From the NCBI GenBank assembly GCA_030426805.1, contig JAUHXU010000002.1, positions 806,001 to 870,000 of the forward strand: a DNA stretch of 64,000 nt, given 5' to 3'. The first letter of the stretch is position 1. Each line of letters starts with the position of its first letter. The notes under the pieces are model-generated. The model was not told where the DNA came from, did no database searches, and saw only the letters and a list, made by a program, of their open reading frames with translations. This document shows, one piece after another, positions 57,493 through 64,000 of the stretch. This DNA comes from a bacterium. GTDB lineage: Bacteria > Planctomycetota > JAFGQW01. The translations under genes and the position numbers were made by a program.

Positions 57493-57921
57493 TCAGGCCG
57501 TGGCGGCGGTGGCGGTGAGGGGGGTGCCGCAGTCGCGGCAGAAGCGCGCATCGCCGGGAAGGATCGCCGAGCACGCCGGGCAGCCGAGGCGGCCTGGCGG
57601 CGTCGGCACGTGGCGTCGCAGCGGGGGGCTCGCCGGTCGGGCCACCGCGGCGAGTGGCCGAGCGATCGCATCCGGCGGGGGGTAGGCCGCCATGCCGGCC
57701 TGGTTGCGCAGGGCCTGGCCGACCTCGGACGGCCAGTGGCAGCTCACGCACTCGTAGTCGCGATTGGCGTCGCACAGTGCGATCAGCAGCCAGACGGGGA
57801 TGAAGAGGCCACCCGTCAGAAACGTCCAGAACAGCCCCCAACCGACGCCGAGCCGCCTGCGCTGGTGCAACGTGATGAGCCCGCAGTCGCGGCAGTGACG
57901 GGCGGTCTGGGATATCGCCAT
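57493..57921 (-). CDS. Small zinc-ribbon membrane protein
   Basis: 142 residues. Three Cys pairs: CRDCG near the N-terminus, YECVSCHW in the middle and CPACSAILPGDARFCRDCG at the C-terminus, a classical double zinc ribbon. Between the first two is a membrane helix (WGLFWTFLTGGLFIPVWLLIA). GAGAGG precedes ATG 57921. Function unknown. Confidence 0.7.
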   Translation of the reverse strand: MAISQTARHCRDCGLITLHQRRRLGVGWGLFWTFLTGGLFIPVWLLIALCDANRDYECVSCHWPSEVGQALRNQAGMAAYPPPDAIARPLAAVARPASPPLRRHVPTPPGRLGCPACSAILPGDARFCRDCGTPLTATAATA

Positions 57922-57980
57922 TCGGGTGCCGACCTCTCGCAACGAAGACCTCGGGGGTTCGTCGGCGGGGGCGGGCTATT

Positions 57981-58442
57981 TCAGGCGGGGTCGGATTTTT
58001 TCGTCGCCCGTTCGCGCAGTTCGGCGAGCAGCGCCGGCATCGCCTCGGTGATCGCGTCGCGGGTGCGACGGTAGTCGTCGAGATCGCCGCCGAACGGGTC
58101 GACGATCGGGCGGCGGACGACCTGCTGCTCGGCCAGACGGGTCGGGAGCACGTCCGCGAGGTCGACGATGACGTCGGCGGCTTGTGCCCGCTGCGCCTCG
58201 CTCAGCGACTTCGAGGACTGCCCCTCGGTCGTGCACCCCACTTCGTTCATCACCATCTCGACCTCGGCCGGGATGTAGCCGAGCGGACTCACGCCCGCGC
58301 TCGCGACATCGAGCCAATCCGCCGCATCGCGTCCGGCAATCGATTCGGCCATCTGGCTGCGGCACGCATTGCCGTAGCAGAGGAAGACGACACGAAGTCG
58401 CGTTGCGGGTTCGGATTGCGTGTCCGGAGGCGAGTCGGTCAT
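57981..58442 (-). CDS. Arsenate reductase/low-molecular-weight phosphatase family protein
   Basis: 153 residues. VVFLCYGNACRSQMAES is the C-x5-R phosphate loop of LMW protein-tyrosine phosphatases and thioredoxin-coupled ArsC; VDPFGGDLDDYRRTRDAI contains the D-P general-acid motif. The distal Cys pair of ArsC is only partly visible (VGCTTEG), so a tyrosine phosphatase is the simpler reading. It is divergent from the REC-TackOD1 gene, 152 bp away. Confidence 0.8.
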   Translation of the reverse strand: MTDSPPDTQSEPATRLRVVFLCYGNACRSQMAESIAGRDAADWLDVASAGVSPLGYIPAEVEMVMNEVGCTTEGQSSKSLSEAQRAQAADVIVDLADVLPTRLAEQQVVRRPIVDPFGGDLDDYRRTRDAITEAMPALLAELRERATKKSDPA

Positions 58443-58594
58443 CAAAGTGAAGGCCTTTCCTGTCGGGAAAAATCGACTCGACTTCGGAGCCGGCTTGAGC
58501 CGGCCGCCCGGATTATCGAAGAAATCCCTGGTGCGACCTGCTCGACGGCGGGTGGTGCCGACCGTCCGATCGACGACGGCGCACAGGGGGACAG

Positions 58595-60382
58595 ATGAAC
58601 GACCATGCCGCGTCCGGCGACCCGAGGGGGCCGGGCAATCAGCATGTCCTGGTAGTCGACGACGAGCCGCAGATGCTCGGCGTCTACCGGACATGTCTGA
58701 CGACACACGGCTACCGGGTCACCGCGGTCAGTGACGGCTCGACGGCGTTGGACGTTGCGAGCGTCGATCGCCCGGACGCGGTCGTCCTCGATCTCGTGAT
58801 GCCGGGCATGGGCGGACTCGAGGTTCTCGACCGATTGCGCCGCACGCCGACCACCGCGCACATCCCGGTGCTGATGGTGACCGGCCGCCTCAATCCGGAG
58901 GACCGCGCCGAGGGATTGCGTCGCGGCGTCGACGACTTCATCCACAAGCCGTTTCGCTACGACGAGCTGCTTTCGCGCGTGGCGGGGTTGCTCCGGCGCC
59001 GCGACAAGGCGGAGCCCGAGCCGCGCGAGATCGAGCATCCGCAGGACGATCGACGGATCCAGATCCTGCGGCAGGCCGCGGCGGGCGGACCCGACGCGCT
59101 CGTGCCGGTCTACGACCCGTCGAGTCCGAGCGGCTTCCGGTATCCGGCGACCGACGGCCTGGACGACTCACCGGACGCCGGCGACCCGATCGACGATCTG
59201 GACTTCCTCCGCCGTCGCAACTACCTCGAGCGCCGGTTCCACGACACGGTCATCTCGTGTCCGTTCTGCACGCACCACGACCTGCACGTGCGTGAGGTGT
59301 GTCCGGCGTGCGGCAGCGCGGACCTGCGCGCGCTCGAGATGATCCACCACTTTCGCTGCTCGTTCGTCGGGCCGATCGACGACTTCCGCCGCGGCGACAA
59401 GCTCGTCTGTCCGAAGTGCCGTGGCGTGCTGCGCCACATCGGCCTCGACCACGACAAGCCGACCGACACGGTGCAGTGTGCCAGCTGCAACTCGGGCTTC
59501 CAGGAGCCCGACGTCGCGACCCGGTGCCGGAGCTGCTCGCGGCCGTTTCCGCCGGAGCAAGCCCAACGTCGCCGCATCTACGCATACAGCCTCACCGCGG
59601 CCGGTCGTTTCGCCGCCGAGGTCGGGTCGTTCATGCACGCAGCCGTCGGGCCGGACTTCCTCGAGGAGGACCTCCAGGTCTACCGGCCGGAGTTCTTCCG
59701 CGAGATCGTGTCGCACGAGGTCGCCCGCGGGACGTCGCTCGGGCACTCCACCGCGGTGCTGCGGATCGGTGTGCGCGGGCTCGATCGCGTCGCCGAGCGT
59801 CGCGGCCGCGTCGCGTCGCACCGAACGCTGCTCGAAGTCGCGCGCCTCGTCCGCAACATGACGCGCTCGGTCGACAAGGTCGGGCGCTTGCACCCGACCG
59901 AGTTCCTCGTGTTGCTCCCGGGCGGGGACACGCGTGGCGCGGTCGCGCTCGCACGGCGGATCTCGGTCGCGTTCGACCGCCTGCGCCACGACACGCTCGA
60001 GGACATCGCGCTGAGCTACGCGTGGGCCGTGCACCCGCACGAAGTCGCCGACGCGAGCGAGCTGATCGAGCGCGTGCTGCGCGAAGTCGCGGATGCCGAC
60101 CTGACCGTGGCCGGTGAGGTCGACGACGTGCGTCCTGTCGAGACGCAGGGGCGACGGTCGACCGACACGATCGACGGGCCGCCACCGACGCAGGCCCCCG
60201 AGCCGGTGTCGCCGCTGGAGGAGCCGGTCGTCGTCGTGCCGCCGCCGCCGGTGGTCGAGGCGCCCGCGCCGCCACCACCGCCGCCGCCGCCGCCCGCGCG
60301 ACCCGCGCCGCCGCCCGCCCCGGCCACGGTCGAGTCCGCCGAACCGAGCTGGTGGGACGATGACGAGGGAGACGACACGTGA
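58595..60382 (+). CDS. REC-TackOD1-degenerate GGDEF signalling protein
   Basis: 595 residues. Receiver domain with D66 (VLDLVMPGMGG) and K118 (FIHKPF). About residues 205-340 carry four CxxC knuckles in the order SCPFCTHHDL, VCPACGSADL, VCPKCRGVLRHIGLDHDKP and QCASCNSGF plus RCRSCSRPF, the zinc-rich TackOD1 output domain. Then a GGDEF-like domain whose signature reads RLHPTEFLVLLPGGD, so it is unlikely to make cyclic di-GMP. A long Pro/Ala tail ends it. GTGA overlap with the downstream adaptor gene. Confidence 0.82.
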   Translation: MNDHAASGDPRGPGNQHVLVVDDEPQMLGVYRTCLTTHGYRVTAVSDGSTALDVASVDRPDAVVLDLVMPGMGGLEVLDRLRRTPTTAHIPVLMVTGRLNPEDRAEGLRRGVDDFIHKPFRYDELLSRVAGLLRRRDKAEPEPREIEHPQDDRRIQILRQAAAGGPDALVPVYDPSSPSGFRYPATDGLDDSPDAGDPIDDLDFLRRRNYLERRFHDTVISCPFCTHHDLHVREVCPACGSADLRALEMIHHFRCSFVGPIDDFRRGDKLVCPKCRGVLRHIGLDHDKPTDTVQCASCNSGFQEPDVATRCRSCSRPFPPEQAQRRRIYAYSLTAAGRFAAEVGSFMHAAVGPDFLEEDLQVYRPEFFREIVSHEVARGTSLGHSTAVLRIGVRGLDRVAERRGRVASHRTLLEVARLVRNMTRSVDKVGRLHPTEFLVLLPGGDTRGAVALARRISVAFDRLRHDTLEDIALSYAWAVHPHEVADASELIERVLREVADADLTVAGEVDDVRPVETQGRRSTDTIDGPPPTQAPEPVSPLEEPVVVVPPPPVVEAPAPPPPPPPPPARPAPPPAPATVESAEPSWWDDDEGDDT

Positions 60383-61302
60383 AGAGTACGTGGCGCGTCC
60401 GACTCCGCCGTCCCGAGTCACGGGTCCCGACCGAGGGCACGTCGCGGTTCACCGTGCCGGCAAAGCCGCCGTCGCGGATCCGGCGCATCAAGGGCTGGGC
60501 GATCCCGGTGCTGCTGCTCGCCGGCGTACCGAGCCTGTTCTGGATGCGCACGCACGGCGTCGTCGAGGCGCGCGGCCGGATCGACGGGACGGTCACCGAG
60601 GTCGGGAGCCCCGATCGCGGCACGATCGCGTCGATCGACGTGCGGGTCGGCGACTACGTGCGCGCGGGGCAGGTGCTCGCGCGGCTCGACTCGGCCGAAT
60701 TGGACGCGGTCGTCAAGCAACGGGAGGCCGACATCGCGCGGGCGAAGGCCGATCGGGCACGGCTCGAGTCGGACTGGCGCCAGACGCGTTCACTCGCCGC
60801 GCGGGGCTACGAGAGCGCGCGCAACGCGATCACCGCCCGGCACGCGTTCGAGGCGGCGTGCGGGGCGGTCGCTGCGGCCGAAGCGGCCCATGCCGCGGCG
60901 CTGGCACGATGCGAGCGCCTCGTGTTGCGCGCCCCGGGGCCGGGGCAGGTGCTCTGGGAGCCGCTCGCCAACGGCAGCGTCGTCGATCGCGACGTGCCGG
61001 TCGTGACGCTGCTCGACGAGAAGACGCTTCACCTCGTGGCCTACGTGCGTGAGGCGCACCGCGACAAGATCCGGATCGGGCAGCGCGTGCACTTCGTGCT
61101 CGACGGCTTTCCCGAGCGCGAGTTCGAGGGGCGCATCTCGTTCCTGTTCCGCGGGGTCAAGTTCCGACCGAAGGAGGTCTCCGCGTTCGACGATCCCGAC
61201 GAGACCTACCAGCCCGTGCGGGTGATGCCGAACGATCCCGACGCGTTGCGCCAACTCGTCGGCTACGGGATGCGCGCGCGCGTCAGGATCGACGTTCGCT
61301 GA
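60379..61302 (+). CDS. HlyD-like membrane-fusion/adaptor protein
   Basis: 307 residues. One N-terminal helix (GWAIPVLLLAGVPSLFW), then GSPDRGTIASIDVRVGDYV and GQVLARLDSAELDAVVKQRE, the barrel and lipoyl halves of adaptor proteins, a coiled-coil hairpin (about 115-165), LRAPGPGQVLWE, and a beta-barrel with FEGRISFLFRG. Such proteins bridge inner-membrane pumps to the outer membrane or act as biofilm-matrix exporters. GTG start overlaps the signalling gene stop; its last 20 bp overlap the facing pyrophosphorylase gene. Confidence 0.8.
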   Translation: MKSTWRVRLRRPESRVPTEGTSRFTVPAKPPSRIRRIKGWAIPVLLLAGVPSLFWMRTHGVVEARGRIDGTVTEVGSPDRGTIASIDVRVGDYVRAGQVLARLDSAELDAVVKQREADIARAKADRARLESDWRQTRSLAARGYESARNAITARHAFEAACGAVAAAEAAHAAALARCERLVLRAPGPGQVLWEPLANGSVVDRDVPVVTLLDEKTLHLVAYVREAHRDKIRIGQRVHFVLDGFPEREFEGRISFLFRGVKFRPKEVSAFDDPDETYQPVRVMPNDPDALRQLVGYGMRARVRIDVR

Positions 61303-62689
61303 GCACGACGTCGGCGGAGAAGTCGATCGGCGCCGGCACGTGCGCCCGAACCTCGTCCGCGTCCAGGGCCACGCGCGCGTCGATTTCGATCGCGATCGTC
61401 GGCTGACCGTCCGCGCCTCGAGGGACCGCATGCCCGGCCGCCTCGAGCCAGCGCGCCGCACGGTCGACCATGTGCGCGCGTGCGGTGTCGGCCGAGTCGA
61501 CGCCGGTCAGGTTCTTCACCGGGCTGAACTCCTCGGCCCGGTCGACCATCACGGTGGTGCTGCGGGCGGCGAGGCCGAGCGCGTCGAAGATGAACGTCTC
61601 GAATTTGATCGCGTTCGGCTCGGTCGGTTCGACGAGTCGGCCGTCGGCGTTCAGGTGGGGGACCTTCTTGTTCGCGCGGTGATACGGGAGCTGCAGGCCG
61701 CCGTCGGTCACGCGGTCGAGGAACGCGACGTCGAACGCGTGGATCGCGATGTTGCCGGCGTCGAACGAGAGCGTGCCGTCGTCGTCGCGGCGCCGGGCCG
61801 TCTCGGCGTCGAGGTCGGAGTACTCGATCACGCCGAGGGTGCCGTCGCGTTCGACGATGATGCCGACCTTCTCGTCGGGGTCGGTCTTCGCGACGACCTT
61901 CGAGCTCATCTCGGCGCGCCCGAGCACGTGGTGGCCGATGAAGGCCGGGTCGGCGATGCGGGCGAGCGGGTTGTCGACCTGGAAGTAGTAGAGGGTCGTG
62001 ATGCCGGCGTCCTTCAGGCGGGCGAGCTCGCCGGAGTCGCGGAGCGCGAGCAGCGTGCCGCCGTGGCCGTTCGGGTTCAACGCGAGGCGATCCGGCGCGG
62101 CGAGGAGCAGTCGCCCGTCGCTGTCGACCGACGGCATCATCCCCTGGGTGAAAAACGCGATCGTGTCGCGGCCGAGCCCGAAGCAGTCGTTCGACTCGAA
62201 GAACGCGACGGTGGCGTCGTGGTTCGCCTCGCTCGTCATGATCAGCCACGGCAGTGCGGCGCCGTGGCGGGCGCGGCGGGCGGCGATCTCGGTCGCGAAC
62301 AGCTCGAACAGCGTCTTGCCGGTCACCGGCGCGACCGGATACGCGCCCTTGGGGCCGTCGAAGCCGAGCCGCGTGCCTTGACCCCCGGCGACGGTCAGCA
62401 CCGCGACGCGACCGGCCGCGAGTTCGGCCTCCCCGGCTTCGTGCGCCCGGCGGTCCGCGTCGGCGTCGCGCCCGGCGTGGATCACCGGCGGGGGGGCGAG
62501 GCGTCCGGGACCGCCCGCGTCGGTGTCGCCACCGTCGACGAGCGTGCCGAGTTGCTCCAGGTCGACCGCGTCGAGTTGGGCCGTGAGGCGCGCACGTCCG
62601 GTGTCGTCGAGGCGCTCGAGAAACGGCAGCACATGGGACTGACCGAAGCGGGTGAGGCGGTCGGCGAGTGCGGGGTCGGTGGGTGCCAC
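61283..62689 (-). CDS. UDP-sugar pyrophosphorylase (eukaryotic-type UDPGP/UAP1 family)
   Basis: 468 residues. VLTVAGGQGTRLGFDGPKG is the nucleotide-binding loop; WLIMTSEANHDATVAFF, LNPNGHGGTLLAL, YYFQVDNPLARIADPAF and the VNKTDPDEKVG-like lysine region follow, as in UDP-GlcNAc and UDP-glucose pyrophosphorylases. Makes UDP-sugars from UTP and sugar-1-phosphate for glycan synthesis. GTG start with GGAGG upstream at a long 11-nt spacing. Confidence 0.88.
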   Translation of the reverse strand: MAPTDPALADRLTRFGQSHVLPFLERLDDTGRARLTAQLDAVDLEQLGTLVDGGDTDAGGPGRLAPPPVIHAGRDADADRRAHEAGEAELAAGRVAVLTVAGGQGTRLGFDGPKGAYPVAPVTGKTLFELFATEIAARRARHGAALPWLIMTSEANHDATVAFFESNDCFGLGRDTIAFFTQGMMPSVDSDGRLLLAAPDRLALNPNGHGGTLLALRDSGELARLKDAGITTLYYFQVDNPLARIADPAFIGHHVLGRAEMSSKVVAKTDPDEKVGIIVERDGTLGVIEYSDLDAETARRRDDDGTLSFDAGNIAIHAFDVAFLDRVTDGGLQLPYHRANKKVPHLNADGRLVEPTEPNAIKFETFIFDALGLAARSTTVMVDRAEEFSPVKNLTGVDSADTARAHMVDRAARWLEAAGHAVPRGADGQPTIAIEIDARVALDADEVRAHVPAPIDFSADVVLSERRS

Positions 62690-62850
62690 GGTGTCGTCGT
62701 CCTCCGGCGGGCAAGGCGTCGTCGAAACGCTGCCGGTTCCGGCCGGCGCGTCCCGCTCTTATAGTCCCTGAGCCGCCGAAGGTCCCCTTGACCGACCGTG
62801 CGATTGCACCTACCTTCAACCGGCCTCTGGCGACCCACCCCGGTCGCGTC

Positions 62851-62928
62851 GGAGAGAGTAGCTCAGTTGGTTAGAGCACCTGACTGTGGATCAGGAGGTC
62901 GGGGGTTCGAATCCCCTCTCTCTCCCCA
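62851..62928 (+). tRNA. tRNA-His (anticodon GUG)
   Basis: GAGAGAG pairs with CTCTCTC, and the extra G at -1 pairs with C73, the hallmark of tRNA-His. Anticodon stem CCTGA/TCAGG, loop CTGTGGA; T arm with TTCGAAT; encoded CCA. Confidence 0.95.
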
Positions 62929-62961
62929 ATCTTCTCGAGGCCGATCCCGGGAGCCGCGCGC

Positions 62962-64000
62962 TCAGTGCAGGGCGACCGACACGCCGTTGCTGAGCCGCTT
63001 GCCGATCAGCGCTTGGGTCGGCGTCACGCTCACGGGGAACTGCGCGGGGACCGGCAGGGCCAGGCGCACGACACCCGACGCGGGGGCGACGCCGAGCGAG
63101 ACCGGCCGGATTGTCGCCGGATCGAGGACGAGGACGCCGAGCAGGCCTGGAATCGGGAGCGGCGGCGTCAGCTCGCCGCTGGCCGCGGCCCAGGTGACCG
63201 CCGCGCCGGGGAACCCGATCATCCGGATCGGAAGCGTCTTCCCGCGCTGTGGATCGTCGGCGAGGTAGAGGTGGGGGAATACCTCGTCTGCGCCGATGTC
63301 GACGCTGCCGTAGGCGCTCCGCGGATTGCCGTCCAGATCGAGTGGCGCGAGCATCGGCGCGTTCGGGTCGCCGGCATTGATGCACGGCGACGGTGCGGTC
63401 AGGTGGTAGTCGCCCGCGGTGACGTCGACGACGAGCGGATCGGTGTCGAGGTTGCCGGCTCCCCACTGGATGAACGCGAGGTTGTCCGAGGCGACGCGCG
63501 CACGGCCGCCCGGCACGAGGCATCGGTCGAAGCTCGCCGACGCTTGCCAGCCCGACGCCCGGACGAGGGTCCCCGCAGCGTTGTCCCAAAAGAGCGTGTT
63601 CGTGAACCGAACCGACGACTGGTTGCCGACGATTCGCACCGCGGTCGCCCCCGCGCCGGACGGATGGCCGGCGATCGTGCAGTTGGTCGCGACGATCGCA
63701 CCGCCCGCGCAGTAGATCGCGGAACCGTCGCCCGCGCCCACGCGATTGCGGTGGAACACGTTGCCGGTCAGCACCGCGTTGCCCAGGCAGTAGAGGCCGG
63801 CGCCGCGGCTCAGATTGTCGAAGGTATCGTTCTCGGCGATGACGTTTCGCTCGATCCACGGCGCGCCGATCGCTCGGATGCCGACTCCGTCGGAGAGCGT
63901 CTGCCGGTTGCGCACGATCCGGTTGCCGACGATCGTCGGTGACGCGAGGCTGCACAGGATGCCGCCGGCTCCGTTGCGGATCGTGAAGCCCTCGAGCACC
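62962..64000 (-). CDS. Secreted parallel beta-helix protein, N-terminus outside window
   Basis: At least 346 residues, open to the right edge. Rungs such as ASPTIVGNRIVRNRQT, APWIERNVIAENDTFDN, NAVLTGNVFHRNRVG and SSVRFTNTLFWDN are pectate-lyase/NosD-type right-handed beta-helix repeats; TAPSPCINAGDPNAP and SVDIGADEVF end the helix as in choice-of-anchor Q proteins. The last about 100 residues are the shared module. Likely a secreted polysaccharide-binding or degrading protein. Confidence 0.8.
   Translation of the reverse strand, partial: VLEGFTIRNGAGGILCSLASPTIVGNRIVRNRQTLSDGVGIRAIGAPWIERNVIAENDTFDNLSRGAGLYCLGNAVLTGNVFHRNRVGAGDGSAIYCAGGAIVATNCTIAGHPSGAGATAVRIVGNQSSVRFTNTLFWDNAAGTLVRASGWQASASFDRCLVPGGRARVASDNLAFIQWGAGNLDTDPLVVDVTAGDYHLTAPSPCINAGDPNAPMLAPLDLDGNPRSAYGSVDIGADEVFPHLYLADDPQRGKTLPIRMIGFPGAAVTWAAASGELTPPLPIPGLLGVLVLDPATIRPVSLGVAPASGVVRLALPVPAQFPVSVTPTQALIGKRLSNGVSVALH

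Noticed and set aside
56064..57671. Long minus-strand frame opposite the secreted protein at 56280
   Set aside because: Arg-rich shadow composition, no domains, and it ends in an antisense reading of tRNA-Arg. High GC content gives many such frames.

Overview
High-GC bacterial DNA (roughly two thirds G+C by eye), densely coded on both strands, with many genes joined by 4-base ATGA/GTGA overlaps. The gene mix points to a planctomycete-like bacterium: an FHA/von Willebrand ATPase-free signalling protein, an ECF sigma/anti-sigma/RseB-like set, MoxR plus a transglutaminase-like protein, a BlaI/M56 pair, a eukaryotic-type UDP-sugar pyrophosphorylase, a PMT-type membrane glycosyltransferase, TPR membrane proteins and several secreted beta-propeller or beta-helix proteins that end in one shared C-terminal module. 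The phylum is inferred from gene content; no rRNA or phylogenetic marker is present.

Layout. 1-7.7 kb, leftward: the 5' part of an iron-type ABC binding protein, a MinD/FlhG-like ATPase with an unknown partner, then an ECF sigma factor, anti-sigma factor and RseB-like lipoprotein, and an FHA-vWA membrane protein. 8-26.9 kb: a secreted TPR protein; a fused phosphomannose isomerase/pseudouridine synthase; response regulator, groES and an endonuclease/phosphatase-fold protein; MoxR with a Cys-less transglutaminase-like protein; an amidohydrolase; an orphan ATP-synthase epsilon-like protein; a TMTC-like TPR protein; ComEC; a sigma-54 activator; an isoaspartyl peptidase.

27.0-38.5 kb is an 11.4-kb integrative element in the 3' end of tRNA-Lys(CUU), bounded by a perfect 54-bp direct repeat. 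It carries a tyrosine integrase, an XRE repressor, two small HTH proteins, a split primase/helicase-like replication pair, and cargo: a Panacea-domain protein directly followed by a proteasome-like Ntn hydrolase, a leftward trio of two HEPN-like proteins and a DUF6602-like protein, and two secreted proteins. I see no capsid, terminase, relaxase or conjugation gene. The integrase frame runs through the attachment core, so integration should change its C-terminus (555 residues predicted in the circle, 503 when integrated). A related integrase remnant lies just outside the right end.

38.6-64 kb: small membrane proteins, a secreted lectin-like protein, a BlaI repressor and M56 membrane protease with paired operators, methyltransferase plus class II aldolase, a saccharopine-dehydrogenase-like protein, an overlapping glycosyltransferase-selB-selD operon in which SelD itself contains an in-frame UGA (selenocysteine) with a SECIS-like hairpin, further secreted proteins, tRNA-Arg(UCU), a LMW-phosphatase/arsenate-reductase-like enzyme, a REC-TackOD1-GGDEF-like protein coupled to an HlyD-like adaptor, a UDP-sugar pyrophosphorylase, tRNA-His(GUG) and the 3' part of a beta-helix protein. 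No CRISPR array or IS element was seen.
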